Source: Cryptosporidium bovis (Eukaryota > Apicomplexa > Conoidasida > Eucoccidiorida > Cryptosporidiidae). Taken from it: 64,000 bases of DNA. Numbering within the stretch: position 1 is the first letter of the stretch; every line of letters begins with the position of its first letter. The stretch is taken from the NCBI GenBank assembly GCA_009768925.2, contig VHIT02000054.1, positions 434,001 through 498,000 of the forward strand, given 5' to 3'. Made by a program: the position numbers and the translations under genes. This document shows, in pieces, positions 1 to 11,000 of the stretch. The notes beneath the pieces were generated by a model. That model ran no database searches. It was not told where the DNA came from and was given only the letters and a program-made list of their open reading frames with translations.

Positions 1-1519
1 ATCCATTCATGGTTTCGATTGCAAGCTTTGCCTGATCTGCGGTACTGAATTCAATAAATCCATATCCTCTATGTGTTCCAGGTTTCTCTATAGATGGTAT
101 TAGTTGACAGCTAAGTATGACTCCAAATGCCTTGAATATATGTCTTAAATCATCCGTTGTAAATGAATATGGCACGGATCCTATATAAATCCTGTTTTGT
201 GAGTGAGTTGGTTGTCCGTTGGCGGAACCTTGTAGGTTCGATCCATGCCCACCTTCAGGTTGAACTAAATGACTTGGATGAGAATGTTTGTTATTTATAA
301 CAGCAATACTCGGATTAATGTTATTCCCTGTACTGTTAATACCCATACTATTTCCACTCATACTGTAATTATTGGTACTGTTGCCAATACTCCCATTGTT
401 TTGATTACTAGGGATGCTATTTGTATTATTTGCAGCGGTGTTTGTGTTCGTTGGTCTACCAACCCTTATTGGCCTACCTTTTAAAACGAATCTGTTCATA
501 GTTGCGAGTGCCATTTCTGCTGACTCTTGAGTAGTATATTCAATAAAGCAAAAACCTTTTGATCGATTTCCTTCTCTTGGCATATCAATATTGATAATCG
601 GCCCAAATGAGCCAAAAACCTGCTTCAAATCGGCCTCATTGAGAGAGTAATCAAGGGATCCAACATAAATACGGGCAATTTGATTACTTTGTCTGGAAGA
701 ATGTCCTCCACCACTTCCGGGGTGATTAACGGAATTTGAATGACCAGAATTCATTGCAGAGTTATTGCTAATATTGCTCCCACTAGTACCTATACCAGTC
801 AAGGCGTTTGTGAGGCCAGAATACGAGACGCTGGAATTTATATTAGAATTAGAAGCAGGAGGAATACTCGGTGAGTTGTAGTTATTACTGCTTGGAGCGT
901 CCCACCCCGAACCCACACGTTTTCTTTTCTTTTTAAGGCCAGAATCAATACCTGAATTATTCGGTGAAAATGAATCGCTTACTTTGTTATACTCTTCAAA
1001 ACTTTGACCTTCCTCCAAACTCGGACTTCTAGATCTTCTTCTTGGTATTCTAGCAATGCTATTCTTGGTGTCCTTCTCTTGTTTATCATCACTTTGATTT
1101 TCAGTTTCATTGCCATCACTTACATCCTCACCCTCCTCATAATTGGGATCACCAGAAGCCGCAGTAGTTTCTTCATTTCTGGGTAAAATTTGGAGATCTC
1201 TAATCTTTCCTCTAACTAGTTTTATGTCACTCTCATTCCGTACTATAGATTCCACCTCAGTACCACCTGCCTCCTTTGTGATGTTTTCACTTTCTGCTCC
1301 AGTTTTCTCTACCATCTTTGGCTCAGTCGAGCCCTCCTCCTGTGTAATATATGTTTCTCTTGGCTTTTCTAGCGTTGCCGAATCTTTCGAATCACCTTCC
1401 TTGTCCGAAAAAGTGCTCAAACTGCGACCTTCCTCCTCCTCCTCAGTCTCTTTGTTATATCCTACAACACTCTCACCAAGTATTTCTACATTAATCTCAG
1501 AATTTCCTTCATTTATCAT
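1..1519 (-). CDS. PUF60: PUF60-type poly(U)-binding splicing factor, two RRMs visible, 3' part cut by window edge
   Basis: The complementary strand is open from an ATG at 1519-1517 to the left edge. The first ~200 residues are acidic and low-complexity. A basic stretch followed by GSGWDAP lies near 900-940. RRM1 (about 690-480) begins RIYVGSLDYSL and ends with RNP1-like KGFCFIEY and the family signature VGRP. A Ser/Asn/Gly linker follows, then RRM2 (about 200-1) with RIYIGSVPYSF and RGYGFIEF. RRM spacing and the VGRP junction match PUF60/Half-pint, a 3' splice-site factor that works with U2AF. Its C-terminal UHM-type RRM would lie beyond position 1. Nuclear location is inferred from the family. 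The gene is divergent from the ZW10-like gene. Confidence 0.88.
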   Translation of the reverse strand, partial: MINEGNSEINVEILGESVVGYNKETEEEEEGRSLSTFSDKEGDSKDSATLEKPRETYITQEEGSTEPKMVEKTGAESENITKEAGGTEVESIVRNESDIKLVRGKIRDLQILPRNEETTAASGDPNYEEGEDVSDGNETENQSDDKQEKDTKNSIARIPRRRSRSPSLEEGQSFEEYNKVSDSFSPNNSGIDSGLKKKRKRVGSGWDAPSSNNYNSPSIPPASNSNINSSVSYSGLTNALTGIGTSGSNISNNSAMNSGHSNSVNHPGSGGGHSSRQSNQIARIYVGSLDYSLNEADLKQVFGSFGPIINIDMPREGNRSKGFCFIEYTTQESAEMALATMNRFVLKGRPIRVGRPTNTNTAANNTNSIPSNQNNGSIGNSTNNYSMSGNSMGINSTGNNINPSIAVINNKHSHPSHLVQPEGGHGSNLQGSANGQPTHSQNRIYIGSVPYSFTTDDLRHIFKAFGVILSCQLIPSIEKPGTHRGYGFIEFSTADQAKLAIETMNG

Positions 1520-1931
1520 TAGATCACTTATTCCTACCACCAAATAACAATGCCTTATTAAATTAAAAGATGAAAAAGTGCTTTGATTTGGTTAGTACTA
1601 AATTATAATGTAGACAAAGCTATTTTGGCGCATAGTGTTTCCCGCAATGCCTCCTCGTTTTTACAACATAAGATGAAAATTACCGCCCGAGCCCTAAACG
1701 TTTCTATGAAAAGCTTATGGGGGGGAAGTGGGGTCCTTGCCTAGAGCTTCCATTTTGGCATGAATTTGCACCTTGGTCTCGAGATTTAGAGAATAAGAGA
1801 TCTCTTTTTATTTCTCCCGTGCCAATTGTACTCGAGACGTTTTGTATAAGCCAAATAATTTCTAGTTTCTTCCCGGTACTTGTCTTGATATATAAAAAGG
1901 AAAAAATGACTTTATTCGCATAGAGATAAAA
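1520..1931. promoter_or_regulatory. Divergent promoter region PUF60 / ZW10
   Basis: This 412 bp spacer separates two divergent start codons. It holds a GGCGCA element near 1627, a poly-G run near 1720 and a TATATAAAAAGG-like stretch about 40 bp before the ZW10 ATG. No convincing gene was seen. The short plus-strand frame at 1717 crosses the promoter and resembles nothing. Confidence 0.4.
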
Positions 1932-4466
1932 ATGGACGGCATACTTTCAAATATTAAGATGAAAATACTTGCTGAAAATGAGAGTAACTCAGAATTGTCT
2001 GGTTCTCAGGGGATTAAAAAACTTTTGGGTGCTATAGAGGATGAACTCAAAATCACAAGGGAGTCGATTTTGGAAAGTATAGATATATCTAACATAAATT
2101 ACGTAAAATCCAAAAAGGAGCTCGACTCTATACAGAACGAGGTTTCTGTTTTAAAAAAAACGATCGATTCTTTAGAATCTAAAGTAGATACTGATTTAAG
2201 TTCAACTGAAGGGAGGATTGAAATAGAGGAGGTAACTAGTCTTAAAGAAGAGATTAATGAATTAAAAAAGGCGGGCATCTTTTTTGAATCAGTTGCTCAG
2301 CTACATTCTATATTCGCCGAATTTGATAATTACCTTGTTGAGTTCGAGTTCGATTTGGCTGCTGATGCATTGAGCAATGCAAACGAAAAACTAAGTAAAA
2401 TTGGTTTTGACGAGAATACTCCGAAACTAGTAAATGAAATAGGTGAGGGTTTTGATGAAAGCGATGTTTTGGAAGAAGTTAAAATTGAATATTTACTAAG
2501 GAAAGGCAGGTTGGTAAGCACTGTTGAAAGGCTATTCAGGTATATATTTAATTCAGAAAGAAATGAGATTAAAATAAAAATGACCTTCCCAAAGTCTCTA
2601 TTGGTGGAAGTCACTAGTCTTAGTAACAACTTAATCTTGAATAATCTCAATGAAACCCCAATGAGCATTGATAATAATGAAGAAATTAGATTATCTTTGC
2701 AGGATGTTTGGTATGCCCTAAATTCTGTTGGAGTTTCAAATGAACACGTTGCATATCTTTCTAAACTTTGTATTGACAACATTCTAAATCCGCTTATCAG
2801 TAAGGCATGTAAATTGGCGAATGAAAAGAAATGTGAATACAAGCTGGTTCCTTATGAGGCAAGATCCAGCTTTGAAAGTAAGTGGGAATATAAGGTAGTT
2901 CGTAATAAGAACTCTGATGAACAAATAACTGTTTATGAATATTTAGTTCCAGTAATACTTTCACTTTTAAAGTTTATTTCAGAAGACTGTCTCACTGGTA
3001 ATATACATATTATATCCTTATTTGGAAGGTGCACGTGGAATTGGATAGCACTAAGATTGTTACAGGGGATTCCATTCACTCCAAATAATAAGGATGGACA
3101 ACTATTGAGGGACTTGGAAGTTCAATCAAGATCACTCCAATTCATTTCTTCTGTAGAAAATACAATCTCTAAATATGTAAATCAATTAGAGACAAGTAGA
3201 TACGAAGAAAGGAAGATGAATGCACTCAACTTTGCTAGAGAATGCATAATGAGAGATGATCCTTCCATTGTATTGGTTGATGATTCTACAGAAATAGGAT
3301 CACTAACAAATCTACTTAAGCAATGTGGGGTCAAAGAATCAAAGTGTGACAAAAGTAGTGAGATTTCAAACATTATTTCCTTAATTGACGAGACAGATCT
3401 TGTAAACAATGTTAGTATTGGTACATTCTCATCAATACAAAATGAAAATGAAAGTTTTCTTCAGCTTCAAATATGTGGAGTGAGTACATGCGCTCATTCA
3501 TTAATGCAAAGAATTCATCAGATTTTGGATGAGGCAGTAATTGATTGCCAGAAACATTTTGCTGACTCGGCAAAACAAGGCTACTATTTGGTTAGGGAAC
3601 TGATAATGCTTTTTATTCTGTTAAGGCCAACTGCTCATAAGGAAAGGCTGAACAACGATCCTTTATTTACAGCAACGTTTTATACAGATTGTTCTTATTT
3701 AATTCATCATTTAATTTTAATACCATTCACATATAGTAGCAAGTTTACGCCTCAGGTATCTCAAATGGGGTCGTTTGTTGATCTTTTAATGACGCTCAGA
3801 AAACTTCAAGACACTGCAATTTCGAGTTTATTGGATAAGGAAGTTGCTATGATTAAGAAAATACTGGAAGAAGAAGCTCTTTCTATCGACTCTATGAGAA
3901 ATATGTCCTTTGATCAAACGTTTATTGAGGCAGAAACTGCATATGTTGATATTGTGCAAAGACTTAAAAAGCTATCTTTCATGTTTTCCAGTACTTTGCC
4001 TCTTCAAATATATCTACAAAGTTTTGGTTTTATAGTTGACGAAACAATTAGAATAACTCTTAGTCAAGTCCTTAAAATTGCAAATTCAAAATATGCTGAA
4101 ACGATTCATCCAGACGATGCGTCATCATTGGTATCACTGCTAAACAGTATGGCCACGCAAATTCAAAAACTTTTTGAATGTCACATTTACAAAGCAAATA
4201 GGGATTCTCTTTATGCTAATATTGAATTAAACAATTCAAGGCTCATATACAATGAGCCTCCCTCTCTTGTAGGTTTTCTAAACTATTGGGATTCATTAAC
4301 AATACTGAGAGATACTCTTGACGCTGACATAGCTAGTATTGTTCAACAAAAAGGTAAACTTAAGGCCAATTTCAAGCCTGACGAAATACGTGGGATCTTG
4401 AAGTTGAATCCATTCTTATCCCCGACTGTAGATGAAGTTTATTGTATTATTATGTCTTCTGAATGA
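1932..4466 (+). CDS. ZW10: ZW10 homologue (kinetochore / Dsl1-NRZ tethering subunit)
   Basis: An 844-residue intron-free protein. Residues ~15-110 are coiled coil, as in the ZW10 N-terminus. The clearest family match is in the last third: a stretch around LVRELIMLFILLRPTAHKE, then a DCSYLIHHL segment, followed by a helical block. This corresponds to the conserved ZW10 C-terminal region with its 'N-N-C-M-Y-I-A-H-H-L' type motif. Length is close to the ~780 residues of metazoan ZW10. In other eukaryotes ZW10 acts with RINT1/NAG in ER-Golgi vesicle tethering and in the RZZ kinetochore complex. Which role applies here cannot be read from sequence. The window also encodes Sed5 and membrin SNAREs, consistent with a tethering role (inference). 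Confidence 0.8.
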   Translation: MDGILSNIKMKILAENESNSELSGSQGIKKLLGAIEDELKITRESILESIDISNINYVKSKKELDSIQNEVSVLKKTIDSLESKVDTDLSSTEGRIEIEEVTSLKEEINELKKAGIFFESVAQLHSIFAEFDNYLVEFEFDLAADALSNANEKLSKIGFDENTPKLVNEIGEGFDESDVLEEVKIEYLLRKGRLVSTVERLFRYIFNSERNEIKIKMTFPKSLLVEVTSLSNNLILNNLNETPMSIDNNEEIRLSLQDVWYALNSVGVSNEHVAYLSKLCIDNILNPLISKACKLANEKKCEYKLVPYEARSSFESKWEYKVVRNKNSDEQITVYEYLVPVILSLLKFISEDCLTGNIHIISLFGRCTWNWIALRLLQGIPFTPNNKDGQLLRDLEVQSRSLQFISSVENTISKYVNQLETSRYEERKMNALNFARECIMRDDPSIVLVDDSTEIGSLTNLLKQCGVKESKCDKSSEISNIISLIDETDLVNNVSIGTFSSIQNENESFLQLQICGVSTCAHSLMQRIHQILDEAVIDCQKHFADSAKQGYYLVRELIMLFILLRPTAHKERLNNDPLFTATFYTDCSYLIHHLILIPFTYSSKFTPQVSQMGSFVDLLMTLRKLQDTAISSLLDKEVAMIKKILEEEALSIDSMRNMSFDQTFIEAETAYVDIVQRLKKLSFMFSSTLPLQIYLQSFGFIVDETIRITLSQVLKIANSKYAETIHPDDASSLVSLLNSMATQIQKLFECHIYKANRDSLYANIELNNSRLIYNEPPSLVGFLNYWDSLTILRDTLDADIASIVQQKGKLKANFKPDEIRGILKLNPFLSPTVDEVYCIIMSSE

Positions 4467-4536
4467 CACTTTTCTATATTTTATATAACAATTTATTATT
4501 TTCATCTTGCAGTGTTTGCTTCCCATACATTGCAAC

Positions 4537-6450
4537 ATGCGTTCTGGCGCCCTGGTTTTCACTTCTTATGATTTCGTGATTCAGTCATACGAATATATGG
4601 GACCTAATAGGGCATTTTTGAACTCTGAGGCAATATTCCTGCTTAGAGGATATTTAAATAGTATATTTGATGAAAATCAGGATAATTTTGTAAGTAACTC
4701 CACGACTTTTTGTGTTTATAGAGAGGAATTGGACTCCTTGTCAAAAGAAATAAAAGATATAGTGATATATGTGATAAATGATGAATTAGAGAAGGTAAAT
4801 AGTTCTGAACTCAATAGAAAAGTATTTATAAATGATGTCATAATTAACGATATTATCCGTGAGGAGTATGTTTCTAACAAACTTCAGGTTCTTGCACTGG
4901 AAAACCTTATTGAGAATAAGTTGAATGGGATATTGAATAACTGTAAAAGAAATACAAATAACTTTTTAGTATTTGAAAATCCTATAAAATTTATGAATTT
5001 CAGCATATTTCAAGAAACTCAGACTAGGTACGATGAAAATTTGGAAGATGAGATAGATCAGGAGGATAATGAAAAAAGTGAATACATTGGTATTTGCAAC
5101 TCAACATTTAGCAATGCTTCCAATGAACTCAAGGAATCAATTTGTAGAGTGTTAACAAGATTTATCGAAAGGCTTTATATGGATGAAAAGGATTTCAATG
5201 TTCATTTTATTTTGGTTTCCCCGTTTTCTAGACCACCAAAAGATTTGTTAAGGGATGGCATGATTGAGATACATTTACCTATTGAATGGGATACATCCAA
5301 GGACAATATGTGCCTACTTATTAAAGAAATATTTAGTGGAGTAGAGCTAACTAAAGATATTATCGAAATGATTATAGCTTCTGTTTCTAATAAAGGAAAT
5401 GCGCTTTCAAACTTGTTGGAACTTTGTTATGAAATAAAAAACTCGCAAATTAAAAAAGCAATTGGTAGGAAACTTTTGAATAGGGACTCTATAAAAAAGG
5501 AGGAAATTGTTAAAATCTATATTAATGATGTTGAAGAGTCAATTAGGAATTATAATTTTAAAATGTTTAATTTAGTTTACTCTTCTTCAATAGATTCATT
5601 AGTATCAACAAGAATTTCAATAGACAACGATTTTATCGGACTTAAAAAAATAAGGGATTCAATAAAAAAATCAGTTGCTTCACTAGAGAAGGAAGAAATT
5701 TATGGTTCGAACTTTGACTCAAAAAATATTGGCAGTGAATATGATTATCCAATAACTTGGTTCATTTGGGGGGTTACTGGAAGTGGTAAGAGTACTTTGG
5801 TGAGGAGCCTCACTTCATTGAGTCCAAAAGTTAGAGTAATTATCTGCAACGTCGTTGAGTTAATCAGTCCATTTCAGGGGGTTACTACTAGAAATATGAG
5901 AACTATATTTAAGAGTGCACTGAATTCTAGACCATGCATTTTGATTTTCGATGACATCGACACATTCTTGGCAATGAATTCATCGAATACAGATTCAGAA
6001 GGTGAAACTAGATTAAGAATACAAAGGGAGTTATCTGAGACTATTCTTCTCTTACTTGACTCAGTTGTCCACAATATCTCTGATCACTCAATAATTGATG
6101 AGCACCTTAGTAATCTTGAAAACGGCAACTCAAACATCGAATTTGAGTTTACAACCACTAATTTAGTCAGAAGAATCCCGGGATTCATGGTAATAATGAC
6201 AGGAAAACAGAATATAAACAGCTACCCAAAGGAATTAATTTCAAAGGTCCAAAGACACTCAATGCTTACTCTACCCTCTATTGAAGAAATATCAGAGTAC
6301 TATAGTAAAACTGAAAATAACGAAATAATTGACATTATTGAGGAGATAAAAAACGAACTAGAATGCGAGTCAAGAGCATTTTTGAATGCCAGTGAATATG
6401 AATTACTCATTAAGGAAAAAATGTTCGAAAGAGCGATGCAGAAAACATGA
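4537..6450 (+). CDS. Divergent AAA+ ATPase, probably tandem AAA with a degenerate first module
   Basis: The first in-frame ATG is at 4537, giving 637 residues; the open frame runs back to about 4507 but only through a TTG. A Walker A (GVTGSGKST, residues ~413-421) and Walker B (CILIFDDID, ~466-474) define one AAA module. Upstream residues ~210-330 look like a remnant second AAA module without a P-loop. The sensor-1 position reads MVIMTGKQ instead of the usual ATN. No D-x-A-L-x-R-P-G-R segment with arginine fingers is seen, so hydrolysis may be reduced. The overall shape resembles PEX1/AFG2/NVL-like tandem ATPases, but I cannot assign a member. It follows ZW10 on the same strand with a 70 bp gap containing a T-rich CAG that looks like a 3' splice site. 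Confidence 0.7.
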   Translation: MRSGALVFTSYDFVIQSYEYMGPNRAFLNSEAIFLLRGYLNSIFDENQDNFVSNSTTFCVYREELDSLSKEIKDIVIYVINDELEKVNSSELNRKVFINDVIINDIIREEYVSNKLQVLALENLIENKLNGILNNCKRNTNNFLVFENPIKFMNFSIFQETQTRYDENLEDEIDQEDNEKSEYIGICNSTFSNASNELKESICRVLTRFIERLYMDEKDFNVHFILVSPFSRPPKDLLRDGMIEIHLPIEWDTSKDNMCLLIKEIFSGVELTKDIIEMIIASVSNKGNALSNLLELCYEIKNSQIKKAIGRKLLNRDSIKKEEIVKIYINDVEESIRNYNFKMFNLVYSSSIDSLVSTRISIDNDFIGLKKIRDSIKKSVASLEKEEIYGSNFDSKNIGSEYDYPITWFIWGVTGSGKSTLVRSLTSLSPKVRVIICNVVELISPFQGVTTRNMRTIFKSALNSRPCILIFDDIDTFLAMNSSNTDSEGETRLRIQRELSETILLLLDSVVHNISDHSIIDEHLSNLENGNSNIEFEFTTTNLVRRIPGFMVIMTGKQNINSYPKELISKVQRHSMLTLPSIEEISEYYSKTENNEIIDIIEEIKNELECESRAFLNASEYELLIKEKMFERAMQKT

Positions 6451-6506
6451 ATTATTATTTAACTTAAATATAGATATTATTATAATTACAACATTGTCTA
6501 AATTGT

Positions 6507-7697
6507 TCATTTCTTTCCTGAATTTGTTACGTTAAATTTAAAGAATATAATATCTCCATCTTCAACAACATAGTCCTTCCCTTTTTGTAAGTATTTTCCA
6601 GCAGCTTTTACTGCTGCTTCACTACCAAGTTCCATCAAATCAGTATATTTATAGACTTCTGCGCAAATAAAGCCTCTCTCGAAGTCGGTATGTATAATAC
6701 CGGCCGCTTGTGGTGCCTTAGTTCCATTCCTAATTGTCCAACATTTAACTTCATCTTCACCTGCAGTAAAGTAGTGAAGTAAGTTCAATGCGGAGTAACC
6801 TGTGTTTATAATTTTGTCAATCATACTTTTTGTTGCTCCTCTCTCCTTCATGTAGGATTGCTTCTCCTCTGCTGAAAGTTCTGCTAATGAAGCTTCGAAC
6901 TCAGCGCTGTATGGAATTATACATCCGTCTATATTTTGTTTCACCCATTCCATTATTTTCGGGAGAAATTTATTTTTTTGCCTAATAAAATCCTTTTCTG
7001 ATAAATTTACAAGATAAACCACTGGTTTTGCTGTCAAAAACTGATGTTCATTTAATAAATCAACCTCATTCGACTTCCAGTCTGTTTTACTACTTATCCA
7101 ATTTCCACCTTCTAAATATGAATATACGTCCTTTAAGATTGCTAATGCAGTAAGTTGTTCTTTTTTGGTGCGATCAGTTCCATTTTTTGTTATCTTGTTT
7201 AAATCTGCAATAATTTTTTCTACCCTCTCCAGATCTTTCATTCTTAATTCATTACTTATTGTCTGCAAATCTTTTACGGGATCAACCTCACCTTCAGTAT
7301 GAATAATTTCATCGCTTTCAAAAGCCCTGACAACATGATATATTCCATCCACAGCTTGGATATTCGACAAAAAAGCATTTCCAAGTCCCTCTCCCTTATG
7401 TGCTCCTGGAACTAAACCTGCTATGTCAAAAATAGTCAATGTTGCTGGAACTTCACTCTTTGGGTTGAAATGTTTACACAAGGACCTAAAACGGTCATCT
7501 GGAACATTCATTCTAGCTTCATGTGGTTCAATGGTACAAAATGGAAAGTTCTCAGCTGGAACTGCTTGCTTACAAAGCAAATTAAATGTTGTTGACTTTC
7601 CCACATTTGGCAATCCTACCAGGCCCATCTTCAGATTCCCTCTTGGTCTACCAAGAAGTACCTTTACCTCCTTCTGTTCATTCTTCTTCGGTGGCAT
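6507..7697 (-). CDS. OLA1: Obg-like ATPase OLA1/YchF
   Basis: A 396-residue protein, the usual length for OLA1. It starts at an ATG (7697) with a short lysine-rich N-terminus. The P-loop is GLPNVGKST (residues 28-36), followed by NFPFCTIEP, the YchF switch I signature, and DIAGLVPGAHKGEGLGN (G3 region). The G4 position is NLSEKD rather than NKxD, typical of the ATP-preferring YchF/OLA1 branch. The C-terminal TGS-type domain contains the family segment beginning AAGIIHTDFERGFI. OLA1 is a cytosolic ribosome-associated ATPase involved in translation control. It converges on the AAA gene with only 56 bp between stop codons. Confidence 0.97.
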   Translation of the reverse strand: MPPKKNEQKEVKVLLGRPRGNLKMGLVGLPNVGKSTTFNLLCKQAVPAENFPFCTIEPHEARMNVPDDRFRSLCKHFNPKSEVPATLTIFDIAGLVPGAHKGEGLGNAFLSNIQAVDGIYHVVRAFESDEIIHTEGEVDPVKDLQTISNELRMKDLERVEKIIADLNKITKNGTDRTKKEQLTALAILKDVYSYLEGGNWISSKTDWKSNEVDLLNEHQFLTAKPVVYLVNLSEKDFIRQKNKFLPKIMEWVKQNIDGCIIPYSAEFEASLAELSAEEKQSYMKERGATKSMIDKIINTGYSALNLLHYFTAGEDEVKCWTIRNGTKAPQAAGIIHTDFERGFICAEVYKYTDLMELGSEAAVKAAGKYLQKGKDYVVEDGDIIFFKFNVTNSGKK

Positions 7698-8020
7698 TTT
7701 CCTTAAGAGCTATACCGCAAAGAAAATATTGTAGATGCACTGCACTATTGTTCCGGAAAGTCTAATTTTTCTATTAGTATGCTTTTGAGATTCAACAAAT
7801 ACTCAGAGAATCAAATTTAAGAATACAGGTGTGGCGCTCTCTATTGAGACATTTAGAAACAAATGTGTAGGGTTCTATTGATAGGGAAAAAAAGGGATTT
7901 GTTTCCTAAATACCTGTAATAGCTTGTTATCAATAATTAATAATACCTAAACCCATATTGCTTCCGTTAGAAATAAAATATGGAACAACTGAGTTTTTCG
8001 ATTCTAGTTGGTTAGACAAA
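7698..8020. other. OLA1 promoter / RPA2 downstream spacer
   Basis: This 323 bp A+T-rich spacer lies between the OLA1 start and the RPA2 stop (both minus strand). A GTGGCGCTCTC element occurs near 7831. No open frame or RNA gene recognised. Confidence 0.3.
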
Positions 8021-11000
8021 TTAATTACCTTTGATAGGAACATCCTCCTGTTTTAGACTAAGACGAATTACAATGTTCATAGTTGCCAACTCATTTGACA
8101 AATACCTGAATATGTAAGGGAGACTGACAACTCTTGATGGAAGCTTGCAAACACGGCAAATAGCGACAGGAGGTATGTAATTACAGAATTTGCTATTTGT
8201 GTGAATTTGCATTTGGTCCTTCCTAGCTACGGGGGAAATTATAAGCCCGCATTTCGGACAAACAAAAGCTCTATGCTCATCTGAACAAGTCAATAGCCTA
8301 TCTACCAGAATCGAACTAACACCATATGAAATTAACGAATCCCTTTCCATTTCACCAAAACGTATGCCACCATGCCTTTTTCTACCTTTAACAGGTTGTC
8401 TAGTAAGTGCATCAATTGGTCCACTTGCTCTAACCTGGGCCTTATCGGCAACCATGTGACGGAGCCTTTGATAATAAATGACCCCCATGAATATGTGGCA
8501 AGGAAGTTCGACTCCTGTCATTCCGTTGTATAGTGGTTCACATCCATAATACTGAAAACCGGCTTTTTCAAGAGCCTTTCCAAAATAGTCTACAGTGCTT
8601 TTCTCGTCAGTACTATCCTTTTTTTCTGAATCTTCATTCGATAAATCGTCTGTAATGTTTATATTAAATGGAGTAGCATCTAAATTTTTGGCACCATGTA
8701 TACATGCCGCCTTCCCACCCATGGACTCTAGAAGCATACCAATAGTCATTCTGGAAGGAAAACCGTGCGGATTAAAGAGAATATCTGGAACCATACCAGA
8801 TTCACTAAACGGCATATTTTCTTGTGGCCAAAGCATTGATAAAATACCTTTCTGTCCATGTCTAGAAGCGAATTTATCTCCCACCATCGGATTTCTGACA
8901 ACTCTTAGTTTAATGGAAGCTTTTTCTCCGTAAATAGATGAGCCTGAGAGACTTTCAATGCCCATACTTGAGGCTTCTTGTTGGAAGTCAACGGAAATTC
9001 CGCTCGCAATTCTGTTAATTTTTTCAACATATGCATCTTCATCATCTTGATATGTTTGGACGATTGCATTGTTTGCAACCCCTCTACTCTTACTAGATGA
9101 CATGTTTTCAACTCTGTATAAGGGAGATCCTTTTGTTAACCTTTGTCCAACATGAGGAAGACCATCCGCAGATAATCCATTTACAACTAGTTTTCCGTCT
9201 GGGCCAATATTATGGAAAAAATACCCTTCTGCTTCGCTCTTTCTAGTAACATTTGGTGGGGCAGCATGAATAATCTTTGTTTTGTATAAACATGCATGGA
9301 ACATCCCCCTCTCGTATGAAGACTTGTTTATAATCATAGCATCTTCCATGTCGTAACCAGAGTATGACATAACGGCAACAATTGCATTTGTCCCCGTTGG
9401 ATATTCTGAAAAACCAAAAGAAGAGTATCCTTTTGTGGTAATTGCAGGCTCCTGAGGGGTCATAAGTCTATACATTTTATTGTCTGTTCTATATTGATAA
9501 CTAAAACATGGAGTGCCCATTGTTTGTTTTAACATTTGGCATTGGTACATATTTCTTGGACTTTGATTATGATGAGCGTATGGGATTAAACTTGCCGTAA
9601 TAGATAAAATCGTTGATGGATGAAATTCTAAATGAGTGTAATTTACAGGTATTGAGGATAAACTAATATCGTCTTTTTTGATAAGCTTTTCCAGTTCTTT
9701 TAGATCACTTTTTATTTGTTGACTATCTGTAATAGATTCAATACCTATGAGCCTTTTTTGAATTTTTAACAATTTTATTGAATTTTTGGCCTCTTCTTTT
9801 GTAACTGCAATGTCCATCCAAGGTTGCCCCAATGGGCCTATCCAATCTACTTTCGAAGATTCAAGATGTAATACTGGTCTTACAAGTCTCCCAGGTACCG
9901 TAAAAATAAATATACCAGAAAACATACCAGAGTCTGGAGGAATACATGCAATTTCAGAATGCGTCGGAAGAATTGGAGGATCTGTCTCCCATTTCAGATT
10001 TCTTAGTTTATTTTCCCAAAATCTAAAATCGCCTTTTGGAATATGAAAAATTACTCTACCATCGAACATTACGGGAATAGACCTAGTTAAATCAGGAGAA
10101 TAAAGATCATCTCTAGAGGAACTTTCTAAACCCCAAATCGTAGAAAGTGAGCCAAACCCATCATCACACGGAATACCATGAGAGATTAAATAATTTCTGA
10201 AACGTTTGAGTGCCACCTTAGAATCCCATTGTGTTACTGGGATGCAATCTTGGGAAAGATGCAAAAGTAATCCACATGGCTCACCATCAGGAGTGTGTAC
10301 GGGACAGAGAAAACCCCAAGTTTCACCGGTAAGTTTTCTTACTTCTGTGGTTTTCATTGTCGTAAAAAATTGACCTCTGTGGACTGCTCTGAAATGAGAC
10401 AAAAATCTATTGAAATTTAGTCTATCTGCAACAACTGTCCAACCAGAAAGCTGTTGAAGATCTAATTGTGTGGTTTTAACGTTACCAGTTGCCATAAAAT
10501 ATTGAAGTTTTTTTGAAACTAAGGAAGCATTTTTGGTTAAAATTGATTTGAGATGAGACATATCTCTGAGTAACTCAACACTATTTTTAACATGCTTATT
10601 TTTATCATCGGTTCTAGATTTCATTTCAACAATGTATGTAGCTCTTACTTTTTGTAGTAAGGTGAATATAGCGTCTTTAAATATTGAAGAATAAAGATTT
10701 CCTGGGGACAATAACTCTTGATAAGAAAACGAGTCTATTGATTCCTCCCTTATTTGATTTAATTGCAATTTTAAGAGTTTAATAAACATGAGTATTAAAC
10801 ATTCCAGTTTCGAGTTCCATTCTTCTAGATGGACTAAAACATAGTTATCAATCAAGAATCTACCTGCCTCATGGCTAAGACTTCCTGGAGGAAGATGGAA
10901 TGAAACACTCTCCCAAACTATTTTACCAATGTAGTGTAAGTATCTGTTCTCAAGTATATCGGTATCTTCAAATCCTTTGTTTGCAAATGAAATTGAATTC

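Noticed and set aside
1717-1923. 68-codon plus-strand frame before ZW10
   Set aside because: Spans the promoter, Trp-rich, no family; ends at the ZW10 leader.
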